This document shows, one piece after another, positions 22,399 through 31,745 of a DNA stretch of 41,598 nt (positions are counted from its first letter, which is position 1; every line of letters starts with the position of its first letter). Source of the DNA: Oscillospiraceae bacterium (lineage in GTDB: Bacteria; Bacillota; Clostridia; Oscillospirales; Oscillospiraceae); contig JAGBEA010000002.1 of the NCBI GenBank assembly GCA_017937195.1, positions 1-41,598 on the forward strand, given 5' to 3'. Made by a program: the position numbers and the translations under genes. Below the pieces are notes generated by a model that worked only from the letters and a program-made list of their open reading frames with translations, ran no database searches and was not told the origin of the DNA.

Positions 22399-23265
22399 TT
22401 ACAGCGCCCGCATGGACTCGCTGCGCAGACCGTAGCCCTCCAGTCCCTGCGCTACCCGATGGAGCAGCGCCTCGCGGTCGGCGTTCAGCGTGCCTTTCAA
22501 TGTCAGATAGTTGGAGGCGTGGTTCATGCGGAACACGCTGCCCTCGCTGTCGATATGCTGCAGGAAAATGGCCGTTTCGCGCAGCACATCCACCGCGTCC
22601 AGCACCTGAAAGCTCCCCTCGCTGACCCATTTGGCAAGGGGCGTGCCCCGTTCCACCATCAGTGTCAAAAGACCGATATACTCAGGATTGATAGCGCTCA
22701 GTGCCTGCGCTGTGCCGATGGCGTGGTCACGCAGCAATTCCTTGCTGCCAAGACCCGAGATGGCGGTAACAGACAGCGCAAATCCGCAGCGGCGCGCCTT
22801 CTGTCCTGCCTCCACAATGGCGGCCACGGTGTGACCCTTGGTCATCTTCTCCAGCACCGCGTCGCACCCCGACTCAAGACCCATATACAGCATGGTCAAG
22901 CCCTTGCTGCGCAGCAATCGCAGATCCTCCTCGCTTTTGGCGTGGATGCTGCCGGGGGAGGCGTAGCTGGTAACCCGCTCGCACTCGGGGAACAGTCCGT
23001 AGATCAGGTCGAGAATACTGACCAGATCCGCGGTGCGGCGCATCAGCGCATCGCCGTCGGCGAGGAACACACGCTGCACGTGGCGATACACCTGCCGCGC
23101 CATACGGAAATCCTCGTAGATCTCATCCAGCGGACGCATTCCAAAGTGCTTGTCATCATACATATCGCAGAAGGCGCAGCGGTTGTGGCTGCAACCGTAG
23201 GTCACCTGCACGATGAGGCTGTACGCCTCACTGGGCGGACGATATACCTTTCCTTTATAGCGCAT
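22399..23265 (-). CDS. Radical SAM protein
   Basis: 288 aa, ATG 23265 with AAAGGAGC upstream. The cluster ligands are C25, C30 and C33 (YGCSHNRCAFCDMY), a CX4CX2C spacing instead of the usual CX3CX2C; this spacing recurs in a COG1032-type radical SAM group, from memory. Further SAM-fold signs are FLADGDALMR, and LYMGLESGCDAVL. No SPASM or extra cluster domain is visible. The reaction is unknown. Promoter TATAAT at 23297-23292 lies 27 bases upstream. Confidence 0.9.
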   Translation of the reverse strand: MRYKGKVYRPPSEAYSLIVQVTYGCSHNRCAFCDMYDDKHFGMRPLDEIYEDFRMARQVYRHVQRVFLADGDALMRRTADLVSILDLIYGLFPECERVTSYASPGSIHAKSEEDLRLLRSKGLTMLYMGLESGCDAVLEKMTKGHTVAAIVEAGQKARRCGFALSVTAISGLGSKELLRDHAIGTAQALSAINPEYIGLLTLMVERGTPLAKWVSEGSFQVLDAVDVLRETAIFLQHIDSEGSVFRMNHASNYLTLKGTLNADREALLHRVAQGLEGYGLRSESMRAL

Positions 23266-23380
23266 AGCGTTGCTCCTTTACGTTTTTCACCATTATAGCC
23301 TATTTCGCCGCCCTTGAAAAGAGCATATTCCCAAATGATGGGGCATAGGATAATCCATCAATCAACGAAGGTGGAGCAGT

Positions 23381-24019
23381 ATGGACAATACATTCAGACC
23401 TATCCATTTTAACCGCGCCAAGCTGTGCGGGCAGGTGGTCACCGACCCCACCCTATCCCACGCCAACCACGGCGAGGAATTCTGCCGCTTCTTTGTGTCG
23501 GTGCAGCGGCTGTCGCAGCAGCAGGATCTGCTGCCCGTCGTGATCGCGCGACGTAAGCTGGAGGATACCCCCATTCAAGTGGGGGACACGGTGACGGTGA
23601 CGGGGCAGCTGCGCTCGTACAACAATAAAAGCGGCGTGGGGGCACGGCTGGTGATCGATGTGTTCGCCCGCCAGCTGCTGCGGGGCGAGGGGCAGAGCCT
23701 CAATCTCATTCAACTGTCGGGCACCATCTGCAAAGTGCCCACGCTGCGGCGCACACCGCTGGGACGGGAGATCTGCGATGTGATCCTGGCGGTAAACCGC
23801 CGCTACGGTCGGGCGGATTATCTGCCGTGCATCTCGTGGGGTGCCATCGCCCATGAGACCGCCGCGCTGGCGGTGGGCAGTCCTTTGACGCTGGAGGGAC
23901 GGCTGCAGAGCCGTACATACAACAAGGCGCTGGCAGACGGCTGCGAAGAACGCATCGCCTATGAGGTGTCGGTGATGCGGCCTGCCGATCCCGCCGAGTT
24001 TTTCCTCGCCACGCTATAG
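23381..24019 (+). CDS. Single-stranded DNA-binding-like protein with two OB folds
   Basis: 212 aa, ATG 23381 with GAAGGTGGAG upstream. Two OB-type halves are seen: about 13-95 (AKLCGQVVTDPTLSHA, FFVSVQRLS, GDTVTVTGQLRSYNN) and about 108-205 (IQLSGTICKVPTLRRTPLG, DVILAVNRRYGRADYLPCISW, LTLEGRLQSRTY). The halves resemble each other and the SSB fold, suggesting an internal duplication. It lacks the acidic SSB tail that recruits partners. Occurs as a hypothetical or SSB-like protein in Clostridia; exact role unknown. Confidence 0.8.
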   Translation: MDNTFRPIHFNRAKLCGQVVTDPTLSHANHGEEFCRFFVSVQRLSQQQDLLPVVIARRKLEDTPIQVGDTVTVTGQLRSYNNKSGVGARLVIDVFARQLLRGEGQSLNLIQLSGTICKVPTLRRTPLGREICDVILAVNRRYGRADYLPCISWGAIAHETAALAVGSPLTLEGRLQSRTYNKALADGCEERIAYEVSVMRPADPAEFFLATL

Positions 24020-24024
24020 GGTAA

Positions 24025-24048
24025 GGGTACGCGCAGGCGTACCCTTTT
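24025..24048 (+). terminator. Terminator after the SSB-like gene
   Basis: GGGTACGC/GCGTACCC with a four-base loop, then TTTT. Confidence 0.75.
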
Positions 24049-24051
24049 CCA

Positions 24052-24081
24052 TTGACGCAGCGGCGCTTGGCGGTTTATAAT
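24052..24081 (+). promoter_or_regulatory. Promoter of the GH1-GH13-transporter operon
   Basis: TTGACG (24052-24057), 18-base spacer, perfect TATAAT (24076-24081). Confidence 0.7.
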
Positions 24082-24115
24082 AAACAATAAGAAAAATGGC
24101 GAAAGGAGCGGAAAT

Positions 24116-25414
24116 ATGCACGCATTTCGTTTCCCCGAGGATTTCCGGCTGGGTGTAGCCTCCGCCGCTACCCAGATCGAGGGCGGCGACACCAACAACA
24201 GCTGGTACGACTGGTGCTGCGCAGGACACATCAAGGATGGCAGCACTACCCTCAACGCCAACGACCACTATCACCGCTGGCAGGAAGATCTGGACTTGAT
24301 GGTGTCTATGGGCATCCGCCACTGCCGCTTCGGCGTGGAATGGAGCCGCATCGAGCCCGAGGAGGGACGCTTCGACGAAGCCGCCCTCGCCCACTACCGC
24401 ACCGAGATCGAGGCTATGGTGGAGGCAGGTGTCCGTCCGCTGCTGACGCTGCACCATTTCACCAATCCCCGCTGGTTTGAGGCGATGGGTGCCTTTGAGA
24501 ATCCGCGCTGCGTGGAGCTGTATCTCCGCTTCGCTGAAAAGGTAGTGCGTGCCGTAGGCGACTTGGTGGGCGAGTACATCACCATCAACGAGCCCAATGT
24601 CTACACCCTCAACGGTTATTTCGGCGGCGGCTGGCCGCCCGGCAAAAACTCGCTGGGCGCGTACCGCACGGTGCTGACCCATATGACCGCCTGCCACATC
24701 GCAGGCTATCAGATGCTCCACCGCGTGCGGCGCGAGATGGGCTATGACGATACCCGCGTCAGCTTTGCCAACCACCTGCGCGTGTTTCAGCCCTACAACA
24801 AGCTCGTACCGCTGCACCGCTTCTTTGCGTGGTTTGCCGAAAAGGCGTTTCAGGGCGGCATCAGCCGCGCTATGTGCCTTGGCGAGCAGGTCTTTCCCCT
24901 CAAGGCGCATCCTATGATCCAAAAAGGCAGATGGTGCGATTTCCACGCCATCAACTACTACTCCCGCTCCACTATTTCAGGTCTGAAAGACGGTGTTTCC
25001 CCCAATGTGCCCGTCAACGATCTGGGCTGGGAGATCTACCCCGACGGCATTGCGGAAGTGTGCCGCAAGCTGCATGACATCACGCCGCTGGACATCTACA
25101 TCACCGAAAACGGCACCTGCGACAACACCGATACCTTCCGCAGCCGCTACATCTATGAGCATCTCAAGGCGCTCAGTGAAAGCGATCTGCCCATCAAGCG
25201 GTACTATCACTGGTGCTTCTGCGACAACTTTGAGTGGCTGGAGGGTGAGAGCGCGCGGTTCGGTCTTGTCCACATCGACTACTCGACCCAGCAGCGCACC
25301 GTTAAAGAGAGCGGCAAATTCTACAGCGAGATGATCGCCCAACACGGCGTCAGTGAGGAGCTGTATGAACAATACTGCCGCCAGGACTATCACACCGCGG
25401 AGGAAAAACTATGA
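24116..25414 (+). CDS. Glycoside hydrolase family 1 beta-glucosidase
   Basis: 432 aa, ATG 24116 with AAAGGAGCG. The GH1 N-terminal FRLGVASAATQIEGG is present, with the acid/base glutamate in TINEPN (E159) and the nucleophile in ITENG (E331); WCFCDNFEWLEG near the end binds the sugar ring. No signal peptide, so it should act inside the cell on imported beta-glucosides, possibly phosphorylated or not. Its stop overlaps the GH13 start, and a GPH transporter ends the set. Slightly shorter than the typical 450-480 aa. Confidence 0.93.
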   Translation: MHAFRFPEDFRLGVASAATQIEGGDTNNSWYDWCCAGHIKDGSTTLNANDHYHRWQEDLDLMVSMGIRHCRFGVEWSRIEPEEGRFDEAALAHYRTEIEAMVEAGVRPLLTLHHFTNPRWFEAMGAFENPRCVELYLRFAEKVVRAVGDLVGEYITINEPNVYTLNGYFGGGWPPGKNSLGAYRTVLTHMTACHIAGYQMLHRVRREMGYDDTRVSFANHLRVFQPYNKLVPLHRFFAWFAEKAFQGGISRAMCLGEQVFPLKAHPMIQKGRWCDFHAINYYSRSTISGLKDGVSPNVPVNDLGWEIYPDGIAEVCRKLHDITPLDIYITENGTCDNTDTFRSRYIYEHLKALSESDLPIKRYYHWCFCDNFEWLEGESARFGLVHIDYSTQQRTVKESGKFYSEMIAQHGVSEELYEQYCRQDYHTAEEKL

Positions 25415-27033
25415 GAAATATGCAAAAAGAATGGTGGAAGGAAGCGGTGGTCTACCAGATCTACCCCCGCAGCTTCTGCGACACCAACGGTGACGGCATC
25501 GGCGACATCCCCGGCATCATCTCCAAGCTGGACGAGCTGCAGGACTTAGGCGTGACACTGCTGTGGCTCAGCCCCGTGTACCCCTCTCCCAACGAGGACA
25601 ACGGCTACGACATCAGTGACTACTGCGGCATCCACCCCGACTTTGGCACTATGGAGGATATGGATCGCCTGATCGCCGAGGCGAAGAAGCGTGGGATGGG
25701 CATCATTATGGATCTGGTGATCAACCACACCTCCACCGCCCACCCGTGGTTTCAGGCCAGCCGAAACCCTGAAAGTCCCTACCGCAACTATTACTACTGG
25801 CGCAAGGGCGGCAAGAACGGGAAGCTCCCCAACAACTGGACGGGCTTTTTCGGCGAGAACTGCTGGGAATATGACGAGCGCAGCGGCGAATATTATCTGC
25901 ATCTGTTTGCCCGCCACCAGCCCGATCTGAACTACTACGAGCCCCGTGTGCTGGAGGAGATCAAGAAGATCCTGCGCTTCTGGCTGGATCGCGGCATTGC
26001 AGGCTTCCGCTGCGATGTGATCAACATTTTGTGGAAGGATTCGCTGGAGTCCTCCCCCAAGAAACTGATCCTCACGGGCTTGGAACACTATCATTCTTTG
26101 GACGGAACGCACAATATATTGCGTGAATTACGCACTATCTTGGACGAATACAACGCTTACAGCGTAGGCGAAACGGTTTTTGTGGACACCAAGATGGCCT
26201 GCGACCTTTGCGCCCCCGAGCGGCGTGAGCTGCACACCGTGTTCGGCTTTGAGCACATGGAGTGCGACCAGAAAATCGTCAAGTGGTTCAAAACGCCCCA
26301 TCGCTGGGGCAAATTTATGACCACGCTGGCACGCTGGCAGGAGGAGGTTCCGTGGAACACCATCTACTTTGAAAACCACGACCAGCCCCGCTCCATCCCC
26401 CGCTTCGGCTCCAAGCGCTACCGCGTGGAGTCGGGTAAGCTGCTCTCCACGCTGCTGCTGACCCTCAAGGGCACGCCCTTCCTCTATCAGGGGCAGGAGA
26501 TCGGTATGGATGACTTTGACTTCACCTCTATGGATGAGGTGCGGGATGTGGAGTCGGTGAATGTCCACGCGCTGCTCAAGCGATTGCGCTTCCCTGCCAA
26601 GCTGCGCTGGAAGATGATCCGCGCCACCAGCCGCGACAACGCCCGCACGCCGATGCAGTGGGATCGCACGCTGAACGCAGGCTTCACTACCGGCACGCCG
26701 TGGCTGGGCATCAATGCCAACTATAAGACGATTAATGTGGCCGCCCAGAAGAATGATCCCCAATCCCTGCGCAGCTGGTACAAGCAGCTCATTGCGTGGC
26801 GCAAGGACAATCCCACGCTGTTGTGGGGCGAGTTCAAGCTGCTGCAGGCGACGGACACCCTCTGCGCCTACCAGCGCATCGGCGAGGGCGAAACGCTGAC
26901 CGTTGTGCTGAACTGCTGTGACGCGGTGCAGACCGCGGACTACGCAGGGGAGCTTGTCCTTTCCTCTTACGAGCGCGACAGCTTTGACGGCACGCTGCAG
27001 CCTTGGGAGGCTGTGGTGCTGAAGGGAGAATAA
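25411..27033 (+). CDS. Glycoside hydrolase family 13 alpha-glucosidase, oligo-1,6-glucosidase type
   Basis: 540 aa, ATG 25411 overlapping the GH1 stop, with GGAGG upstream. Conserved GH13 regions: DLVINHTS (101-108), QPDLNY (170-175), GFRCDVIN with nucleophile D202, VGETVF with acid/base E254, and ENHDQPR with D324. Val after the nucleophile and the QPDLN region point to subfamily 31 enzymes favouring alpha-1,6 links, from family knowledge. Intracellular. Three bases before the transporter gene. Confidence 0.93.
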   Translation: MRNMQKEWWKEAVVYQIYPRSFCDTNGDGIGDIPGIISKLDELQDLGVTLLWLSPVYPSPNEDNGYDISDYCGIHPDFGTMEDMDRLIAEAKKRGMGIIMDLVINHTSTAHPWFQASRNPESPYRNYYYWRKGGKNGKLPNNWTGFFGENCWEYDERSGEYYLHLFARHQPDLNYYEPRVLEEIKKILRFWLDRGIAGFRCDVINILWKDSLESSPKKLILTGLEHYHSLDGTHNILRELRTILDEYNAYSVGETVFVDTKMACDLCAPERRELHTVFGFEHMECDQKIVKWFKTPHRWGKFMTTLARWQEEVPWNTIYFENHDQPRSIPRFGSKRYRVESGKLLSTLLLTLKGTPFLYQGQEIGMDDFDFTSMDEVRDVESVNVHALLKRLRFPAKLRWKMIRATSRDNARTPMQWDRTLNAGFTTGTPWLGINANYKTINVAAQKNDPQSLRSWYKQLIAWRKDNPTLLWGEFKLLQATDTLCAYQRIGEGETLTVVLNCCDAVQTADYAGELVLSSYERDSFDGTLQPWEAVVLKGE

Positions 27034-27036
27034 GCG

Positions 27037-28392
27037 ATGAAACGAAACAAATACTGCTTCGGTCTTGGCACGGTGGGTCGTGATATGTTCTACACGCTGG
27101 AGTCTATGTATCTGCTGCACTATCTCACCGAGGTGCGCCATCTCAGCAACGCAATGCTGGCGGCGGTAGGCGGTCTTTTAACGGTGCTGCGGATCCTCGA
27201 TGCCTTCAATGATCCCGTCACGGGCATCCTCATCGACAACACCCGCAGTCGCTGGGGCAAGTTCAAGCCGTGGATCGTCAGCGGCGGCTTCGTAGCCTGC
27301 GTGTGCCTGCTGCTGATGTTCGCAGACCTGCCCGTCAGCGGCACGCCCTATGTGATCCTCTTTGGCATCTGCTATGTGCTGTGGGACATCAGCTACGGCG
27401 TTAACGACATCGCCTACTGGTCGCTGCTGCCCGCTTTGAGCACCGATCAAGCCCAGCGTGAGAAGATGGGCGCCTTCGCCCGTATCTGCGCCAATATCGG
27501 TATGTACATCGTGGTGGTGGGTCTCCTGCCCATCACCAACGCCCTTGGCAGTGCGGTAGGCGATCTGCAGAAGGGCTGGTTCATTTTTGCCGTCGTGGTG
27601 TGCCTTTTGATGCTGGGCTTCCAGCTCTTCACCCTCTTTGGCGTGCGGGAGAACCGCAGCCACTATAAGGACGAGGAGCGCACCACCCTGCGCGACTTCG
27701 TGCAGGTGATTTTCGGCAACGACCAGCTGCTGTGGACAACCATCAGTATGATCCTCTTTATGGTGGGCTACTGCACCACCACCAGCTTCGGCACCTACTT
27801 CTTCACCTATGCCTACGGCGACGCCAATATGTACTCCGTTTTCGCAGGCGTGCTGGGTGTCAGCCAGCTGACGGCGCTGCTGCTGTTCCCCAAGGCTGCC
27901 GCCAAGTTCAGCCGCAAGAAGCTCTACTCCATCGCCACGGTGCTGGTGGTGGCAGGCTATGTGGTATTCTTCTTCGCGCCTATGCATATGCTGCCCATCG
28001 GCGTGGCAGGCGTGCTGCTGTTCATCGGTCAGGCGTTCATCCAGACACTGATGCTGATGTTCCTTGCCGACACCATCGAGTACGGTCAGTGGAAGATGGG
28101 CCGGCGCAACGAGTCTATCACCTTCTCTGTCCAGCCCCTTATCAATAAGCTGGGCAGCGCCATCGCAACGGGGGTGGTGACGCTGACGCTGATCGTGTCG
28201 GGCATCAATCAGGCCGCCGACGCCACGCAGGTGACGGCGCAGGGTCTCCTGATTATGAAATTTGCCATGATGGTCTTTCCCCTCATCGCCATCGTGGTGG
28301 GCTATTTCGTGTATCTGAAGAAATATAAGATCGATGCGGCGCTGTACAGCCGCATTATCACCGAATTGACGGAGCGAGGCGATCTGAAATGA
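27037..28392 (+). CDS. GPH (MelB-type) sugar:cation symporter
   Basis: 451 aa with about twelve membrane helices. The family signature DAFNDPVTGILIDNTRSR then WGKFKPWI (about 49-71) is clear, including the Asp residues that bind the cation in MelB. It begins three bases after the alpha-glucosidase stop and likely brings in the glucosides both hydrolases cut. Its stop overlaps the next small gene. Confidence 0.93.
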   Translation: MKRNKYCFGLGTVGRDMFYTLESMYLLHYLTEVRHLSNAMLAAVGGLLTVLRILDAFNDPVTGILIDNTRSRWGKFKPWIVSGGFVACVCLLLMFADLPVSGTPYVILFGICYVLWDISYGVNDIAYWSLLPALSTDQAQREKMGAFARICANIGMYIVVVGLLPITNALGSAVGDLQKGWFIFAVVVCLLMLGFQLFTLFGVRENRSHYKDEERTTLRDFVQVIFGNDQLLWTTISMILFMVGYCTTTSFGTYFFTYAYGDANMYSVFAGVLGVSQLTALLLFPKAAAKFSRKKLYSIATVLVVAGYVVFFFAPMHMLPIGVAGVLLFIGQAFIQTLMLMFLADTIEYGQWKMGRRNESITFSVQPLINKLGSAIATGVVTLTLIVSGINQAADATQVTAQGLLIMKFAMMVFPLIAIVVGYFVYLKKYKIDAALYSRIITELTERGDLK

Positions 28393-28562
28393 GCGGAAAA
28401 TGCGAAAGCTGCAACTATTTCGTCTACGATGAGCTGTACGATGACTATGTGTGTGATATGGACTTGGACGAGGACGAGATGATGCGTTTCCTCTCCAGCC
28501 ATACCGACGATTGCCCCTACTGGCGCCCCGGTGACGAGTACATCACCGCCAGAAAGCAATAA
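28389..28562 (+). CDS. Small cysteine-containing protein (DUF6472-like)
   Basis: 57 aa, ATG overlaps the transporter stop (ATGA). Four cysteines in the pattern CESC, VCDMD and DDCPYW, with a strongly acidic body (DELYDDY, DEDEMM), suggest a small metal-binding protein. It resembles a widespread small clostridial family I know as DUF6472; its function is unknown. Probably incidental to the sugar operon. Confidence 0.75.
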   Translation: MSGKCESCNYFVYDELYDDYVCDMDLDEDEMMRFLSSHTDDCPYWRPGDEYITARKQ

Positions 28563-28569
28563 CTTCCTT

Positions 28570-28607
28570 CGCAGGAGGGCTTCTTACGAGGCTCTCCTGC
28601 GTTTTTT
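28570..28607 (+). terminator. Terminator of the GH1-GH13-transporter operon
   Basis: CGCAGGAG/CTCCTGCG stem with a 16-base interior that can pair further, then TTTTTT. Confidence 0.85.
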
Positions 28608-28608
28608 A

Positions 28609-28637
28609 TTGCAATCGCACCATATATGCGATATAAT
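28609..28637 (+). promoter_or_regulatory. Promoter of the N-acetylhexosamine operon
   Basis: TTGCAA (28609-28614), 17-base spacer, perfect TATAAT (28632-28637). No further terminator is seen until 34246. Confidence 0.75.
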
Positions 28638-28729
28638 AAAGTGTCAAATTGGGTGGAGATGGACGATTTTGCGCTCCACCGTGAAGATTACATACACCGC
28701 GCCCCACGGCGCGCGAATAGGAGGAACTT

Positions 28730-29638
28730 ATGAAACAGCCTACCCTTGTCATTATGGCAGCAGGTATGGGCAGCCGCTTCGGCGGTCCCAAGCAGGTGAC
28801 CCCCGTGGACGAGCAGGGTCATATCATCATCGATTTTTCTCTCTTTGACGCCTATCGCGCAGGCTTCCGCCGCGTGGCGTTTATCGTCAATCCCAAGATG
28901 GAGGAGGCTTTCCGTGAGCGGCTGGGCGACCACATCGAGAAGTATTTCGATGTCACCTACATCCACCAGACGCTGGACCGCCTGCCTGAGGGCTACACCG
29001 TACCTGAAAACCGCGTAAAGCCTTGGGGCACGGGTCACGCCATCGCCTGCTGCAAGGGCTTCGTGGACGGTCCCTTCGCCGTCATCAATGCCGACGATTT
29101 CTACGGTCCCACCGCCTTTTCCACCGTGTATGACTATCTGGTCTCCAACACCGACGAGTCCGCCTACGCCATGGTGGGCTATCGCCTGCGCAACACCGTC
29201 ACCGAGCACGGCAGCGTGGCGCGCGGCGTGTGCGAGGTGGAAAACGGCAAGCTGACCGCCATTACCGAGCGCACCAAGATCTTCAAAAAAGGCAACGACG
29301 CTACCTTTACCGAGGACGGCGAGACCTTCACCGACATCAGCGGCGATACGCTGGTGTCCATGAATCTGTGGGGCTTCAGCCAAAAGATGCTCCATGAGCT
29401 GTGGGCGCGCTTCCCCGCATTTCTGGACAAAAACCTGCCCATTAACAGCGAAAAGTGCGAGTATTTCCTGCCCTTCGTGGTAGATGAGCAGATCAGCGAA
29501 GGCACTGCCTGCGTCAACGTACTGCCCTGCGAGGAGACGTGGTACGGCGTGACCTACCGCGAGGATCTGGAATCCGTCTGCGCCGCCATCGCCCGCATGA
29601 AGGCAGAGGGCATCTACGAAGAGGAGCTGTGGGTATGA
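28730..29638 (+). CDS. Sugar-phosphate nucleotidyltransferase
   Basis: 302 aa, ATG 28730 with AGGAGGAAC. The NTP-binding loop is MAAGMGSRFGGPKQ (about 9-22), and the metal-binding VINADDFYG follows near residue 122; LPFVVDEQ is also typical. It probably forms a UDP- or similar nucleotide sugar from the 1-phosphate made by the next enzyme, the sugar kinase. Note that the Bifidobacterium lacto-N-biose cluster uses a different, longer uridylyltransferase at this step. Stop and next start overlap (ATGA). Confidence 0.88.
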   Translation: MKQPTLVIMAAGMGSRFGGPKQVTPVDEQGHIIIDFSLFDAYRAGFRRVAFIVNPKMEEAFRERLGDHIEKYFDVTYIHQTLDRLPEGYTVPENRVKPWGTGHAIACCKGFVDGPFAVINADDFYGPTAFSTVYDYLVSNTDESAYAMVGYRLRNTVTEHGSVARGVCEVENGKLTAITERTKIFKKGNDATFTEDGETFTDISGDTLVSMNLWGFSQKMLHELWARFPAFLDKNLPINSEKCEYFLPFVVDEQISEGTACVNVLPCEETWYGVTYREDLESVCAAIARMKAEGIYEEELWV

Positions 29639-30714
29639 ATCAACTGACCAATCAGGCGCTGCTGGAGACGCTGCGTCAGTTCCGTCTGGGCGACGCGGTG
29701 CTGTGCTGCGAGCCGTACGGCGGCGGACACATCAACTCCACCCAGCTGGTCACTGACCGCAACGGCCGCCGCTATATCCTGCAAAAAATCAGCGACCGCG
29801 CCTTCAAGGATGTGCCTGCGCTGATGGAAAACATTGCGCTGGTCACCGACTATCTGCGCCAGCGCAGCGGTGATGACCGCCACGTGCTGACCCTTGTCCC
29901 CGCGGTGGACGGTGCCAGCTATGTCCACAATCAGTACGGCTACTGGCGCATCTACAACTTCATTGAGGACTCCATCTGCCTGCAGATGCCTGAGACCGAT
30001 CAGGACTTCTACGAGAGTGCTGTTGCCTTTGGTCAGTTCCAGCAGTCGCTGCGGGACTTCCCCGTGAAGAAGCTCCACGAGATCATCCCCAATTTCCACA
30101 ACACCCCCGACCGCTACCGTCTGTTCCACGAGGTTTTGGCAAAGGATCCCATGGGCCGCGCCAAGGACGTGCAGCGTGAGATTGACTTCATTTTAGCGCG
30201 CGAAGCGGAGATGGGCACGGCGCAGCGGATGCTGGAGGCGGGCGAGCTGCCCCAGCGCGTCACCCACAACGACACCAAGCTCAACAATGTGCTGCTGGAC
30301 GCCAAGACCCGTAAGGCGCTGTGTGTCATCGACCTTGACACGGTGATGCCCGGTCTGAGCATCTTCGATTTCGGCGATTCCATCCGTTTCGGCGCCTCCA
30401 CCGGCGCGGAGGACGAGGTGGATCTTGACAAGGTCACTATGAGCCTTGACCGTTTTCGCACCTACACACGCGGCTTCCTCTCCTCCTGCCAAGGTCTCAC
30501 CGAGACGGAGCTTGGGATGCTGCCTATGGGCGCCAAGACTATGACATTGGAGTGCGGTATGCGTTTCCTCACCGACTATATTGACGGCGACCATTATTTC
30601 GCCATCCACCGCGATGGACAGAATCTGGATCGCTGCCGCACGCAGCTGAAGCTGGTGGGCGATATGGAATCCAAGTGGAGCGAAATGCATACGATCGTGA
30701 CGGAGGAAAAATAA
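29635..30714 (+). CDS. nahK: N-acetylhexosamine 1-kinase-like phosphotransferase
   Basis: 359 aa of the aminoglycoside phosphotransferase fold. It has a nucleotide-loop start GGGHINSTQLV, the catalytic HNDTKLNNVL (H211, D213) and the DIDTVMPG-like IDLDTVMPG metal motif. NahK phosphorylates GlcNAc or GalNAc at the anomeric hydroxyl. The setting between a nucleotidyltransferase and galE, with nagB and nagA downstream, supports that call over an antibiotic kinase. Stop overlaps the galE start. Confidence 0.88.
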   Translation: MNQLTNQALLETLRQFRLGDAVLCCEPYGGGHINSTQLVTDRNGRRYILQKISDRAFKDVPALMENIALVTDYLRQRSGDDRHVLTLVPAVDGASYVHNQYGYWRIYNFIEDSICLQMPETDQDFYESAVAFGQFQQSLRDFPVKKLHEIIPNFHNTPDRYRLFHEVLAKDPMGRAKDVQREIDFILAREAEMGTAQRMLEAGELPQRVTHNDTKLNNVLLDAKTRKALCVIDLDTVMPGLSIFDFGDSIRFGASTGAEDEVDLDKVTMSLDRFRTYTRGFLSSCQGLTETELGMLPMGAKTMTLECGMRFLTDYIDGDHYFAIHRDGQNLDRCRTQLKLVGDMESKWSEMHTIVTEEK

Positions 30715-31733
30715 TGAAAGTACTGGTCACGGGCGGCACGGGCTATATCGGCAGCCACACCTGCGTGGAGCTGATCGAAGCAGGTCACACCCCCATCGTA
30801 CTGGATAATCTCTATAATTCCAGCGCCGAGGCGCTGCACCGCGTGGCACAGATCACGGGGCAGGAGGTTCCCTTCTACGAGGGCGATGTCCGCGATGAGG
30901 CGCTGCTGCGGCAGATCTTCGATGCCCACCGCGACATCGGTTGCGTGATCCATTTCGCAGGGCTGAAGGCGGTGGGCGAGAGCGTGCAAAAGCCTTTGGA
31001 CTACTATGAGAACAATCTCAGCTCCACCATGGCGCTGTGCCGCGTTATGGGGCAGTACGGCGTGAAGAAAATCATCTTCTCCTCCTCTGCCACCGTGTAC
31101 TCCGCCGACAACGAGATCCCCTACCGCGAGGACTCCAGAATCGGCGGCTGCACCAGCCCCTACGGCTGGAGCAAGTTTATGTGCGAGCAGATTTTGCGTG
31201 ACATCGCCAACGCCGATCCCCAGTGGTCTGTGGTGCTGCTGCGCTACTTCAACCCCGTAGGCGCCCACCCCAGCGGTCTCATCGGCGAGGATCCCCGCGG
31301 CATCCCCAACAATCTGATGCCCTTCATCTCCCAGACCGCCATCGGCAAGCGGGAGGTGCTGAGCATCTTCGGCAACGACTATCCCACCCCTGACGGCACC
31401 GGCGTGCGGGACTATATCCACGTGGTGGATCTGGCACGCGGTCATGTGGCGGCGGTGGACTATCTCACCGCCCACACCGGCGAGGCGGTATTCAATCTGG
31501 GCACCGGAACTCCCTGCAGTGTGCTGGAGATGGTGCACGCCTTCGAAAAGGCCAACGGCGTGACCGTGCCCTATATCTTTGCGCCGCGCCGCAGTGGCGA
31601 CCTGCCCGCCTACTATGCCGATCCCGCTAAGAGCTGCGAGACGCTGGGCTGGAAGGCGGAACTGAACGTGATTGACATGTGTCGGGATACCTGGCACTGG
31701 CAAAGTAAGAATCCCAACGGATATGATGCATAA
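30714..31733 (+). CDS. galE: UDP-glucose (or UDP-N-acetylglucosamine) 4-epimerase
   Basis: 339 aa. The start at 30714 overlaps the kinase stop (TAATG), with GGAGG upstream. NAD-binding GGTGYIGSH (7-15), catalytic SSSATVYS and Y150-x3-K154 (SPYGWSK) are all present. Interconverts the gluco and galacto forms of UDP-sugars. Within this operon it would let UDP-GalNAc or UDP-Gal be turned into the gluco form. Confidence 0.95.
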   Translation: MKVLVTGGTGYIGSHTCVELIEAGHTPIVLDNLYNSSAEALHRVAQITGQEVPFYEGDVRDEALLRQIFDAHRDIGCVIHFAGLKAVGESVQKPLDYYENNLSSTMALCRVMGQYGVKKIIFSSSATVYSADNEIPYREDSRIGGCTSPYGWSKFMCEQILRDIANADPQWSVVLLRYFNPVGAHPSGLIGEDPRGIPNNLMPFISQTAIGKREVLSIFGNDYPTPDGTGVRDYIHVVDLARGHVAAVDYLTAHTGEAVFNLGTGTPCSVLEMVHAFEKANGVTVPYIFAPRRSGDLPAYYADPAKSCETLGWKAELNVIDMCRDTWHWQSKNPNGYDA

Positions 31734-31745
31734 GGAGGAACATTT